64,000 nt of DNA from Orobanche coerulescens (GCA_033398695.1 CM065818.1:33380001-33444000), one strand, 5' to 3'; counted from the first letter of the stretch, positions 22,301-34,896 are shown. A program made the numbers and translations. Notes: a model not told the origin generated them from the sequence alone.

Positions 22301-25300
22301 CCCCTCTCTCTCTCTCTCCCTCTGTCCCCCTCTCCCCCCCCCTCTCCTCTCTCTGCCTGTCTGTTGTCATTTGACACATTGATATTGATCTGTATGCTTC
22401 TCTGCCAATGATGCTTATGCGTGTATTTCCCTCTTCATTTTTCCAGATTTGTTTTTATATTTACATAGGAATGCCACTCTATGTGGCGAAATCTTTCATG
22501 ATTCTGCTATGTCTTGCATGCAAATCCAGTTCCTGCTGCTATTTACTGCTTGTGGCTACTTTGTTTCATTTTCCTTATACTCTCGTCATAACCTAATTGA
22601 TCAGATGAAGTCTTTCTTCATGATAGTGAAACACAGTTTGTCAGACTTAGTCGTACAAGTTCATGAATTTTTAAGTTGCCTTTGCATTCCAAATACGAAA
22701 CTACACACTGCACATTTACACCAATCAAGAGTAACGTCCAGTTGAAAGGCAATGATGGTTAGCTTATAGAAAGTTAGATGTGTATGTTTTCATGAAGTTG
22801 TCTTGTTTGTTTTACTACTTGCTTCTGCATATTTCCATCCCGTTCTTAGCTAGATGGAAATGTTATATGAATAGTGGCATATGCTGTGTTCATATGCTTA
22901 AGATTCTCTTATGAGTTTCACACTTATTCTCATGCATTTGAACATACTGTCTGCTGGATGCAGTACCTGGTCTTGAAGTATGATTTGGATAAGATTTAAC
23001 ATTTTGATTATTTCCCTTATCTTTTTCAATGAACTTGCAGTTTGGGTTCTGCAAGAGCAGTTAATCGACGTTACATTAGCGACTGCGTGCCACTTAAAAT
23101 CCGCATGCAAGCTTCAGCAGGTTTTGTTAGTGCCAGTGCTTTGGGAATGGCATGTGGCCCTGCACTTGCTGGGTTACTTCAAACGAAATTCAAATTATTC
23201 AACATCACTTTTAATCAAGACACGTTGCCTGGTTGGGTAATGGCTCTGGCATGGTTGATCTATTTGATATGGTTGTGGATCTCTTTTAGAGAACCTGCTC
23301 ATGAGATTGAAGAAACCAATGTCCCACAGGAATCTAGTGCTGGTATTTACCTTGTATCTCATTGCTCTTGCCTGTTTGTTTTATTTTGTTGTTTTTTATT
23401 TTTATTTTCTCCGGTTTTCGATCTGAGTTGTTTTTTATGCGGTAAATGGTGTGAAAGAAACCAAAATGAAGTTTGAAATTCTATTCTCCATTGCGATTTG
23501 CTGGTAATATCAAGACACGTAGGCACTATATTATTTACTATTTGGCGTTTAAGCATAAACTTGTCACATACATTAATCTGTCTATTGTGCCTTGCATTGG
23601 TAAATTTTGATTTATGTTAGGCGTATAAATCTATAACTAAATTACATAAGCAATAGGGCGGTAGAGTTGATTTTTGGGTGATTTTGAAAACTGTTACTTG
23701 TTGGAATTGCGAAGTGACAACCTTGTGTTTTCACTCATACAATTTACTTAGTTGGGGGGGGGGGGGGGATGCATGCCACCCCCCACCAATATTATAATTA
23801 TATATATATATATATATATATAGGGATTGACTATGGTGGAAACACCCTTAATGGTGAAATCTAGAAACCAATTGCATTATTAAGTAATTTCATTGCATAT
23901 TTGTTATTATTTGTTGCATCAAGCTGGTCGCTAGTATATGCAACAAATAATGCAATAAAAAATACATAAATGCATATAATTCTACTCATCTACAACCGTT
24001 AGATCACTAATATCAATGGTCTACAAAAGTTTCTAGATTTCACAAGGTAATTAGTTTTCATATGATCTATTTATATATATATATATATATATAAATTATT
24101 ATTTTTAGAATATATTCATTGTTGGCCCCCCACCCCATCCCCCCAACACCACATTTTACTTAAGTATAGAGGGTATTTTTTATTATCTATAGGAAGTTAA
24201 GTTTGACACTTAACATTGTTCCTGACCTATTGAACATAGTATGTTTCGTGAGGAGTTTTAGTTGATTTTGTTAAAGAACGGGTTGTGGGCAAAATTTTTG
24301 ATATTAAGAGATTGGTTAATGAATAAAGTTTCGAACGGACACTGAAAATTAGGATTCATAAATTGGGGATATAGACATAATATACTCAAAACCCTTCAAC
24401 TGTAATTGGGTCTGAGAATTTTTTTCAGGGGAGATGCCCCGTACCCCGATAGTTCATCTCCACTTCTGCCCCTGCCCCCCCCCCCTCCCCCACACACCAA
24501 AAAAAAAGAAAAAAAAAAGAAAATCTTTTTTCATGGATCCAATGCAGCTTGATGTTTGGTAAGAAATTCCAAATAATGCATATCACATCCCGTATAAAAC
24601 TTTTCCGTTTTCTCCCATGTAGGAAACTAAAGTTATGTGGTCTTGTATGGTTATGTTTCCATGGTTCCATTTTGAGTTTCTCTGTCGAAAAATTATTTTT
24701 GAGTAGTTTCTTATAGAAGAACTTGAAAATTTGATAGTGGTGGGTGAACGTTTAATCGATGGTAGATAAGTGGATATAATTGGCAGTGGTGGGTCCCATA
24801 GATATAATTGGATTTAAAATAAGAATACTGATTGGTAATGGTGTAGGGTACTGTATAGGTTTGGAAGATTTATAACAAACAAGATTCCATTTTCATGAAT
24901 CGTTGGAAATGAAAATAGGCGGTTGGAAATATAAACGAAGAAGACCAAAATTAACGGATTACCTAATGTTTCTGGATATCTTAGAAGTATACTTTATTGT
25001 ATATACCGGTGACTATCAATTTGATTGAGCCAGTTTGAAGTTTGTGAATAATGAAGCTTGTGGGTGCCTTCTTCTCTTCTAACTAATTTGTGTATTCTCT
25101 AAATACACCTCTGTTGTAGTGAAAAGTCTACTATACGCGACACCATTAGAAGCAGTTTTTTAATGAAGTAGAGTTATACGGTAATGAACCCACCCGTTGA
25201 TACATGTAATTCTTGTGCGATCAAAATTATTCTTCAGCTCTAAACTGTAGAAAATTAGATAATCTATATGTCTCTTACTCTAGTAAATCTTCATTTTCAT

Positions 25301-28300
25301 ATTCATGTGTGCCCACAATCATGCCCAGCCACAAAATAAAAATCACGCCTGGAAACTGATATTGTATACGTAATCAACAGCACAAAATGATAACCTTGAG
25401 AAGGGCCTTGGACAACCATTACTTGCATCAACGGAACATGAACAAGATGATGATAGGGATCAAGAATGTGATGTGAGTGAAGAGGCTTCGGAGGACTCTC
25501 GTCAACCAGCAAACTCCCTAGGATCTGCCTATAGGTTACTCACACCTTCTGTAAAGGTAATATGCTTTATTTATTGAAGGGTTCATCTTTGTTTCAAATC
25601 CCCCCTAATTATACTTATATATATATATATATGAAGTTAAGCAGTCAATTGAAATGGTAGTACCCGTGGAGATTATCTGTAAATGATGGTTTTGTTTATA
25701 TCGTTTCCTTGGAAGCTATGAGCTTTATGTTTTACTGTATTTATGGGAAGTTAGAATTAGATTGCTAAAATGATGCTTAGAACACATGGTGAGAAGCTGT
25801 AGTAGCTGAATGCTTGGAACACAATTGTAAAGTAGAATGTTTAACCATGTATAGAACCTAATAAAGCTATAGAAGGGCAGCCCGGTGCACAAAGCATCCC
25901 CGCGCAGCGAGGGTCCAGGGAAGGGTCCCCACCATAATGGTGAAATGTAGGCAAACCTTACCCTGCATTTTTGCTAGAGGCTGCTGCTTCCAGGAGTCGA
26001 ACCCGTGACCTCAAGGTCACATGGCATCACCTTAACCGGTGTGCCAATAGAACCTAATATATAAAAAAAATCAAAAACTTTAGGTTGCAACCCCCCCCCC
26101 CCCCCCCACCACCAAAAAAAAAAAAAAAAAAGAAAAAACGTAATAAACATGCAAACTGATAACTGAAAATTCTCTACTTGAATTCTTTTTTATTCAACAT
26201 TACGCTTTGGTGTGATAAATCATGGTCGCTCCTGTGTTATTGTACTTGCAAGTATATGGACCCAGACCCACACCAGATTTGAGGTATGAATCAGTTCATA
26301 ACCTTTTAATGGTGAACTGAAGCAGTTTTTATTAAATATCATGGCCTTTTATGTCCGCTATGATCAGTTTAAAAAATAACTATTTTTGAATACACCTTAA
26401 CATATTCTGTCACGATTATGGTTCACATCAGATAAGACAATGAAAATTGATTGAGAGGGATATGTAGAAGTCTCATCACCATCCTACTACATGTACAATT
26501 TCCATATAGAGTGAACATTCTAAAATGTTGCTCCCAAGTATAGAATAAATTACTCCCAATTCATTTCAATTCGACTGGTTAGGATGTGGTTGTATTCTGG
26601 TTGGTTATTCAAATTTATTCAATCTTCTTTTCATTTTTTTTTGTGGCTTGATCTCCTCTTTGTATTGCTCATGAAGTTGGGTGATTCATATTCTTTTTCT
26701 TCGGAGGCCGGTCATGCGCCAAGAAAAATGGAAAAAAAATGTCTTAAACCAACATTGTCTAGCCTAAGGACATTTTTATCCTTTCTTTACCCAAAAAAAA
26801 AACCAACATTGTCATCTCTCATGGTTTGATGAATGAGGATTTCTCATCAATCCTATGATTTTTTTTTTTTGAAAGTCCCATGATATTTTCCATTGTTTCC
26901 GATGGAGCCAAAGACTCCTTATTCTTTGGTTCCGGATTATAATGAAATAAAACAAAATGACTCACTAAATTGACTGTACTTCTTTTTCTCATGAAGTACT
27001 AGTCGTTCCATGCAATTCTCGATGCGATTTTCATTTTGGATCGTCCGGAAACAGCCTCTCTGTGTTAAGACAGGGTAAGGCTGCGTACATCCGATCCCCC
27101 CTTACCCCGCTTTTTGCGGGAGCCGTTGAGGCATTGGGTAATGTTGTTGTTTGAAAGTCCCATGATGAAATTGAATGGTAGTTTTTAGATCTTTCGTGTT
27201 CTGCATCCAAGAATAATTAATTATTAGGGAGGGTGCATGCTTTTGTACAAGTGTTGGCTTTATAGCCTAATGTTTTACTCCCTCCCTCCCACATGAGGAT
27301 TCTATTTTTAGAACACGATTTTGTCCCAATAGAAGTGTGTATGTGTAAAAAAAATCTTGATTCCAATTACAATTTATATAATAGTTCTTAAAAAAAAAAC
27401 GTTCTTCATATATAAACTACAATATTAGTTAATTGAAAAAATAAGTAAACAAAATAAGTGAGAATAGATGGCTGAAAAATGAGTTGTTCCCTTGTTAAAG
27501 GGACTACAATTTAAAAGTTACCCCTTACGAAAGTAGACTATTCAAGTGGGACGGAGTGAGTATAACATCAAAGAATATCTATAATGATGCCTATCAAGTA
27601 TAGCTATATTTCGGCTTATCCAGCACAATCAAAAGCATCTCCTCTTGCCCCCACACCACAGTAAGGTCCCATTCACCTTGTCTCATGCAGGCTTCCACTC
27701 TCTATACTATATTTGCAGGTTCAGTTGTTGATCTACTTCATGCTTAAATACGCAATGGAAATCCTACTTTCAGAATCAAGTGTTATCACTACATACTACT
27801 TTGGCTGGACGACGAGCAGAGTGTCGATTTTTCTTGCCTGTCTCGGGCTTACGGTTCTTCCGATAAACATTATTGTTGGCAGTTACATAAGCAATATGTA
27901 CGAGGACAGGTACTTCCGTATCTCTGAACTCATATGCTTTGGGATATATAAATTTATCTACCAGAAGACATGGGCTTCATATTTCTGAACAGCTACTTAT
28001 TAATCTTCATACTGATGTTCTATAGTGCACAGTTCCCCTTTAATATGTTGTCGCAACTTTTCAATCAGATTTTCCGATCATTTGTTTTGCAGGCAAATAC
28101 TACTGGCATCTGAAATTGTGGTCTTTCTGGGAATAGTATTCAGCTTCAACTTTATAATCCCATATTCTGTGCCACAATACGTTTGCTCGGGTCTCGTCAT
28201 GTTTGTAGCTGCTGAAGTATTGGAAGGTAAGATTTCTGTTTCCGATCACGTACGCATTTCTTATACACAATATATGGCATAATAGGAATTAACACCTTGT

Positions 28301-28597
28301 TGTATAGGAATTAATAAGAATTCTCGAGACATTGTACCCCTTTTTTTTTCTACTACAGGGGTCAATTTGTCACTATTGTCCAGAGTAATGTCGTCGAGGC
28401 TTTCTCGTGGAACGTTTAACGGCGGCCTTTTATCGACGGAGGCTGGGACTCTTGCACGTGTTATTGCCGATGCAACAATCACACTCGCAGGGTTTTTGGG
28501 GGAGAGTAGACTCTTAAACATAACCCTTATTCCTTCCCTCGTGATCTGTGTGGCCTCCATTGTTGCAACTTGTTTTACCTACAATTCTTTATACTAA
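19399..28597 (+). CDS. SPX-MFS vacuolar phosphate transporter (VPT1/PHT5 type), 10 exons
   Basis: Exons: 19399-19451, 19828-19948, 20581-20892, 21605-21709, 21803-22257, 23041-23342, 25381-25556, 27719-27909, 28093-28226, 28359-28597. All introns are GT-AG and the joined frame is open for 695 codons, the usual length of this family. Residues 1 to about 150 form an SPX domain (start [16 protein letters not shown]; Lys-rich helix [18 protein letters not shown]), which in this family senses inositol pyrophosphates and so phosphate status. From about residue 240 there are 12 hydrophobic segments of a major facilitator fold. An acidic loop (exons 6-7, about residues 435-508) separates segments 6 and 7. 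Members in Arabidopsis and rice sit in the vacuolar membrane and move phosphate into the vacuole. No frame damage is seen. Introns 6 and 7 are about 2 kb each and carry transposons. Which paralogue (SPX-MFS1, 2 or 3) cannot be told. Confidence 0.95.
21020..21520. mobile_element. Possible degenerate hAT-type MITE in intron 3 of the SPX-MFS gene
   Basis: Sequence of the form AGCTTGTTTTGGTGAGCTT near 21031 and several TTATAAGCTT words, then their partial inverse near 21480-21515, recall the common plant MITEs with GCTTATAAGC-rich inverted ends. No clean TSD was found, so borders are approximate. Confidence 0.35.
22261..22355. repeat. CT-rich low-complexity tract in intron 5
   Basis: A run of (CT)n/(CCCT)n directly after the exon 5 donor. 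Simple repeat; it may act as an intronic pyrimidine tract but nothing shows this. Confidence 0.7.
23823..24072. mobile_element. Small inverted-repeat element inserted in a (TA)n run, intron 6
   Basis: About 250 bp flanked on both sides by (TA)n. GTGAAATCTAGAAAC at about 23856-23870 reappears inverted near 24030-24044, and the outer parts (GGGATTGACTATGG versus the reverse of ATATGATCTAT) are loosely inverted. Non-coding. The element at 38697-39757 has the same habit of sitting in (TA)n. Confidence 0.55.
25864..26046 (-). mobile_element. tRNA-derived SINE (Au-like) in intron 7
   Basis: On the minus strand the 183 bp contain a polymerase III B-box-like word GGTTCGACTCC next to GTGACCTTGAGGTCAC, then a 3' part with ACCCTTCCCTGGACCC and GTGCACCGGGCTGCCC, the layout of widespread angiosperm Au-type SINEs. 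A perfect 13 bp TSD, ATAGAACCTAATA, lies at 25851-25863 and 26047-26059. Confidence 0.82.
26885..27150 (+). mobile_element. SINE-like insertion with unusual 5' part, intron 7
   Basis: A 16 bp direct duplication, TTGAAAGTCCCATGAT, at 26869-26884 and 27151-27166 encloses 266 bp. The last about 100 bp (from ACAGCCTCTCTGTGTTAAGA to a tail ATGTTGTTGT) match the 3' half of SINEs of the type at 25864. The first about 165 bp do not resemble that family and have no clear B box. It may be a chimeric SINE. Confidence 0.7.
27278..27560. mobile_element. Stowaway MITE (Tc1/mariner) in intron 7
   Basis: Ends CTCCCTCCCTCCCAC and GTGGGACGGAGTGAG are inverted, flanked by TA at 27276-27277 and 27561-27562. The 283 bp length, AT-rich core and CTCCCTCCGTCCC-type ends are diagnostic of Stowaway MITEs. 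It ends about 160 bp before exon 8. Confidence 0.9.
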
Positions 28598-30035
28598 GGC
28601 TTCTGCATCTAAGTCCATGTCCCCAGCTCATGTTGATTTAAAATCATTGTTCATTCAATTCTTTATTAATTCAATCAGTTAGTGTGATTTTTTCCTCCAA
28701 CATTTGAGTTGGATGATAGAATTCGGAGAAAAAAAATATCTCTACTTTCAAATGAAACTATTTTTTTGATTATTATAAACCTTTACATTATAAAATCTCA
28801 GTAGTGGACAGAGCTGCAAATGAACCAAGTTGCTTCTTAGCCATTCGAAGCTTGACTATGAACCAAATTGCCCCTTACCTATTCAAAGCTCGACAAGATA
28901 AAATAGTTCGCTAAATAAAGATTGTTAAAATGAATGAACCAAATTCAAGCTTAACATTATCTGACTTTAATTTTAATTTTTGTATGTTTATAAATATCGA
29001 AAATGTGGAATAGGTTTATTTGCTTCATAAAACCATATATTAAAAAGAATAGAGAGTATTGTTTCTAATAAATTAAAAAGAAATTAAACTTATAATTTAT
29101 ATTTAACTAGCTATCTTGTTTAGGCTCGGTTATGCTCAAAAAAGCTCTATCAAATGTATTTGTTAAACTAAGCTCGAATTCGATTCGTCAATAAATGAGG
29201 TAAACTCAACTTCTAAAATCCGGCGAATTGCAACCTACGAGCATTCATGAGTAAAAGAAGCAAATGTTTGGTACGGTGAATCTTTTTGTACATCAAAATA
29301 TTTTCTTTGACATTCCTATGTGGATAATCTCATGGCCCTTCAAGGTATGGATCTCCACACGCCCGTCGAGCATTCATGAGTAGAAGAAACATTCATGTCC
29401 CACTCGTATGCATGTTTCAACAATTTTACATTTGTAATAGCAGAAAATACACAACATTGTAATTAGATACTTGTCTTGATTGTTAGGAAATCGACAACCC
29501 GAGAGGATTCAGTCAGAAACCCACAACGCTCTTGGATTAACGCAATACAATAATCAGTCAACACCAACAAACACGAATTGAATGCAGAATACTCCTGAAA
29601 ACTTCACCTAGACAATTTAACAAACACCACGAATGCAACAACTCAACAATAATTCAACTCTCCAACCTTTAAAGGAATCATAACCACAACATCAGGAGGA
29701 ATATAAATCAGATATAGTACTCATCATATCACAACGACAAAAACAAAAGATTAGAACAAATTAGATAAATTCTAACCAAAGCCCCAAAATCTACGAATTA
29801 AACTAAGGCATGAATACCTTGATTTGGACGGAATGAGATGATTAAACTATATTTAGGCTCTATTCTTTTGGGTTTTAATTTCAGCACACTACAATTCAGT
29901 TTAATTCAATTCGGTTCAATAAAATTCAGTTCAACAAAATTCAGTTCAATTCAGTTCCGTTCAGCTTTAGAATCAATATTGTAATTACTATTATTATTTC
30001 TAATAATAATAATATATATAATTATTAATATTCTA
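28598..30035. other. Intergenic region after the SPX-MFS gene
   Basis: AT-rich; holds the 3' untranslated region of the SPX-MFS gene at its start. No gene recognised. Short GCTCG-rich words near 29100-29200 are reminiscent of hAT MITE ends but cannot be bounded. Confidence 0.45.
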
Positions 30036-30044
30036 ATTATTAAT

Positions 30045-33000
30045 GTGAGAATCAATTTTTTAATACCAAACGATAAAACTGACAAGTTATATATCCTCAT
30101 TCATAAGAGTGTAAGTTTTTTATACCATTTTGCTTAAAAAGACTAAAATGTCCTTCAAAAGTTGGTGATGTTGAATTTCTTTTCTTTTTGTATTTTATTT
30201 AATTAAAACTCTTTTTCTTTTCTTTTTATTTTTTTTCATCATCTTCTCCATGACTAACTACCGAATCCAACAACTAAAATTTAATGTATAAATGAGTCTT
30301 TCAAACTCCTTATAAAAAGCACACGATTTTGCGGAAAAAGAGAAGTTGACGTTGTAATAAGACTTCGTTTATTGTGCTCCTGAGTTCATAAAGAAGGTAT
30401 GCAACTATATTTTATCTTCAGACTTTTTTTTTGAGGAGTTCTTTCGCACACGATGGCTGCATACAATGGCGCACACGATGGCTGAACTGCACACGATGGT
30501 TGCACACGATGGCAGCCATGATCGCGCGATGGGACTAGTCATCGTGTGCACATGAACTTTTTAGTTTTTTTGGCCAATTTGATTGAATGTGTTATCAATA
30601 TGGATGTTTTGTGATTCTAAAATTTCTTGGTCAAACATTAACAACTACATAACATCGTATGCAAACTCATATTTGTTATTTCGTATAATTCAATAGTGTA
30701 TGAGCTATTTCATACAAATGATGAATTTATATATACGAACTTATACATTGAAAACATATAGACTACACATGATATGAAATAGATTATGTTAATTCAATCT
30801 ATAACTTTTTACAAATAAGTATATTGTTAATAAATACTTATTAATATATAAGTAACACGTAAATTGGCGAGTTATTTTAGAAATTAGTGAAAAGGTGCAT
30901 GTTCTTGTGCACACGATGGCTAATCCCATCGTGAGCACGATCATGACTGCCATCGTGTGCACATGAACTTTGGATTTTTGGGTCAATTTGACTTAATGTG
31001 TTATCGATATGGATGTTTTATGATTTTTAAGGGTATTAATGTCTTTTGGTATCAAAAACTTATACTCTTATGAATGAGGATATATAACTTGTTACTTTTA
31101 TGGTTTGGTATTATAAGAGATAGAACCCATTCTAAAATTGATTGTTTAAACATAAACAACTACATGACATCGTATGCAAACTCATATTTGTTATTTCGTA
31201 CAATTCAATAGTGTATATGAGCTATTTCATACATATGATGAACTTATATATACGAACTTATACATTGAGAACATATGGACTACACATGATATAAAATAGA
31301 TTATGTTAATTCAATCTATAACTTTACAAATAAGTATATTGTTAATAAATACTTATTAATATATAAGTAACAACACGTAAATTGACGAGTTATTTTAAAA
31401 ATTAGTGAAAATGTGCATGTTCTTGTGCACACGATGGCTAATCCCATCGTGGGCACGATCATGACTGCCATCATGTGTACATGAACTTTGGATTTTTGGG
31501 TCAATTTGACTTAATGTGTTATCGATATGGATGTTTTGTGATTCTAAAATTGATTGTTTAAACATAAACAACTACATGACATCGTATGCAAACTCATATT
31601 TGTTATTTCGTGTAATTCAATAGTGTATGAGCTATTTCATACAGATGATCAACTTATATATACGAACTTATATATTGAGAACATATAGACTACACATGCT
31701 ATAAAATAGATCATGTTAATTCAATCTATAACTTTACAAATAAGTATATTGTTAACAAATACTTATTAATATATAAGTAGCAACAAGTAAATTGGCGAGT
31801 TATTTTATAAATTAGTGAAAATGTGCATGTTCTTGTGCACACGATGGCTAATCCCATCGTGGGCACGATCATGACTGCCATCGTGTGCACATGAACTTTA
31901 AATTTTTGGGTCAATTTGATTTAATGTGTTATCGACATGAATGTTTTGTGATTCTAAAATTGATTGTTCAAGCATTAACAACTACATGACATCGTATGCA
32001 AACTCATATTTGTTATTTCATGTAATTCAATAGTGTATGAGCTATTTCGATGAACTTATATATACGAACTTATACACTGAGAACATATAGACTACACATG
32101 ATATGAAATAGATCATGTTAATTCAATCTATAACTTTACAAATAAGTATATTGTTAATAAATATTTATTAATATATAAGTAAAAACACGTAATTGACGAG
32201 TTATTTTAGAAATTAGTGAAAAATGTGCATGTTCTTGTGCCCATGATGGCTAGTCCCATCGTGGGCACGATCATAACTGTCATCATGTGCACAAGAACAT
32301 GCACATTTTTCACTAATTTTTAAAATAACTCGCCAATTTAAGTGTTGTTACTTATATATTAACAACTATTTGTCAACAATATACTTATTTGTAAAGTTAT
32401 AGAGTGAATTAACATAATCTATTTCATCATGTGTAGTCTATAGGTTCTCAATGTATAAGTTCATATATATAAGTTCATCATCTGTATGAAATAGCTCATA
32501 CACTATTAATTACACGAAATAACAAATATGAGTTTGCATACGATGTTATGTAGTTGTTAATGTATGACCAAGCAATTTTAGAATCACAAAACATCCATAT
32601 TGATAACACATTCAATCAAATTGGCCAAAAAAATTAAAACATTCATGTGCACACGATGGCTAATCACATCGTGTGCACGATCATAACTGCCATCGTGTGC
32701 AGCCATCATGTGCAACCATCGTGTGCAGTTCAACCATCGTGTGCAACCATCGTGTGCGAAAGAACCCTTCAAAAAATAAAAGTCTGGCGATAAAATCCCA
32801 TCGTGTGCACGATCATGGCTGCCATCGTGTGCACTTCAACCATCGTGTGCACTATCGTGTGCGAAAGAACTCTTCAAAAAAAAGTCTGTCGATAAAATAT
32901 AGTTGCATACCTTCTTTATGAACCCAGTAGCACAATAAATGAAGTCTTATTTGAACTTTAACTTCTCTTTTTCGAAAAATCGTGTGATTTTTATAAGGAT

Positions 33001-33256
33001 TTTGAAAGACCCATTTAGACATTAAATTTTAGTTGTTCGATTCGGTAGTTAGTCATGGAGAAGATGATGGAAAAAAATAAAAAGAAAAGAAAAAAGATTT
33101 AAATTAAATAAAATACTAAAAGAAAAGAAATTCAACATCACCAACTTTTGGAGGATATTTTAGTCTTTTTAAGCAAAATGATATAAAAAACTTATACTCT
33201 TATGAATGAGAATATATAATTTGTTACTTTTATGGTTTGGTTAAAAGATAGAGCCC
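30045..33256. mobile_element. Mutator-like non-autonomous element with amplified hairpin repeats
   Basis: The ends are inverted: the left about 500 bp (30045-30560) match the reverse complement of about 32700-33256, including GTTATATATCCTCATTCATA near 30083. A 9 bp TSD, ATTATTAAT, flanks it at 30036-30044 and 33257-33265. The symmetry centre is near 32263. The left arm is about 2.2 kb and the right arm about 1.0 kb because the left arm carries extra tandem copies of an inner unit. No transposase is encoded. The same ends and 9 bp TSD occur in the small MITE at 33960-34220. Confidence 0.83.
30440..32870. repeat. Tandem units with CACACGATGG hairpins inside the Mutator-like element
   Basis: The word CACACGATGG or its inverse CCATCGTGTG occurs many times. 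Four direct units, each with CACACGATGGCTAATCCC or a variant, lie near 30909, 31426, 31839 and 32240, spaced 517, 413 and 401 bp. The longer first spacing is due to a 104 bp insertion (about 31028-31131) that matches the right end of the MITE at 33960-34220. Beyond 32263 the unit continues in inverse orientation (one copy near 32651). Confidence 0.8.
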
Positions 33257-33667
33257 ATTATTAATTTTATTATTATTATTATTAACTATTGTTTTGTTGT
33301 TGTAATACAAATAATAATCATTATTATTGTGTATATATATTGTCAATAGTATTATAAATAATCTGTACTGTTATTAACAATCTGTTATTATGAAACATAT
33401 TGAATGCCAAGGAATAGGTTATAACATCCAAAAATAACATGTTAATTACTTAATTACTAGCCTTTCACTTGAAAGTTACGTACCACTCTTTGTTTATGAA
33501 AACTACAGACAGTAGAATTATTACATTTTCAAAGTCACCATATATCCACAACAATTTTAAGTAATATTTCCAACTACCATTACATAATAAAATGAGTTAT
33601 TATCGATTCTTCCAAAAAAACAACGCATAATAAAGAACACATGCAACAATATTTATACAAACAACTA

Positions 33668-33953
33668 CTCCCTCCGTCCCTTAATAGTAGTCCGGTTTGG
33701 AAATAAAATTTATCCCATAATACATGTCATTTTCTACTTTTTTTCATGCAAATTTGTAAAAAAATTCCAAGAATACCCTTAATTTATTATGGGCTCTTCA
33801 AAATTCAATATATACAAACACATTAATTAATATAGATGGTTTATTAAATTAAAGTAATTAGTAAGGGCAAATATGGAATTAGCTAACTATCATTAAGTTT
33901 TCTTAATATTTGTCTAATTTTGAAACAGGACTAATATTAAGGGACGGGGAAAA
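33668..33953. mobile_element. Stowaway MITE (Tc1/mariner)
   Basis: CTCCCTCCGTCCCTTAATAG at the left and its imperfect inverse ending GGGACGGGGAAAA at the right; TA duplications at 33666-33667 and 33954-33955; 286 bp; non-coding. Confidence 0.88.
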
Positions 33954-33959
33954 TATAAA

Positions 33960-34220
33960 CTGAGAATCAATTTTTTAATACCAAACCATAAAATTGATAA
34001 GTTATATATCCTCATTCATAAGAGTGTAAGTTATTGATACCATTTTGCTTAAAAAGACTAAAATGTCCTCCAAAAAGGTGTTGATATTGACTTTATTTTT
34101 TACCTTTTAGTGATAGATTTAAGGATATTAATGTCTTTTGGTATCAAAAACTTATACTCTTATGAATGAGGATATATAACTTGTTACTTTTATGGTTTGG
34201 TATTATAAAAGATAGAACCC
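33960..34220. mobile_element. Mutator-type MITE sharing ends with the 30045-33256 element
   Basis: A 261 bp element with inverted ends (ACCAAACCATAAAA and TTTATGGTTTGGT, then the inverted pair containing TATATCCTCATTCATAAGAG). TSD AAATATAAA, 9 bp, at 33951-33959 and 34221-34229. The left TSD overlaps the last bases of the Stowaway at 33668-33953, so it inserted into that element's border. It is probably an internal-deletion derivative of the 3.2 kb element. Confidence 0.83.
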
Positions 34221-34229
34221 AAATATAAA

Positions 34230-34766
34230 AGTAGCCAATGAATAATCATCATTTTGTTAATGTATAGTATAAAAGTATTAAAGTATGTATAAATATGAGT
34301 TGGGTATATCTTTTTGGACGGAGACACACACACACACACTTTGTTTTTCATTAGTATACTACTATAGACTTTGTCAGTATCTAGAAAGTCTGAAAGAATT
34401 AAATGTTATTAGTTAGCAAGGCTTGTTTCTTACTTGCAGAAGGTATATATTACTATTAAATAATTAAATAAAAAAAAAATTGGGTGAGTGGTGAGTGGCG
34501 TTTTTTCCTCTTCACAATCTCTTCATTTTCTTTGAAGCTGCTGCTGCTTCTTCTTCTTCTAAGTTATTTAATTTATTTATTTATAGTTAGCAGTTCGCAC
34601 CCACCAAAGAGAATCTTTCTACCCTCATAACTTTTAGCCGTCTGAATTGCCTTACCTTTTTTTTCACCATCATATATATATATATATATATCGATTTAGT
34701 GGTGTTTGAGTTTCATATATTAATAACAATATTCTACAAATTTATATATCTATATTGATCTGCATC
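34230..34766 (+). promoter_or_regulatory. Upstream region of the HOTHEAD-like gene
   Basis: AT-rich with (CA)n near 34325 and (TA)n near 34675-34690, followed about 75 bp later by the start codon at 34767. TATA-like sequences are abundant because of the (TA)n run, so no single promoter element can be assigned. Confidence 0.4.
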
Positions 34767-34861
34767 ATGAGATCAATAATGGTGGTGTTTGGATTATGGA
34801 GATTTCCCTGGTTTGCTGCATTTGTTGGAGTTCTGCTCATTGCCATCTCTTCTTCTAATGA

Positions 34862-34896
<35 letters not shown>

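Noticed and set aside
25864..26046. tRNA gene suggested by the B-box word GGTTCGACTCC
   Set aside because: No cloverleaf with a complete acceptor stem; TSD and tail show it is a SINE.
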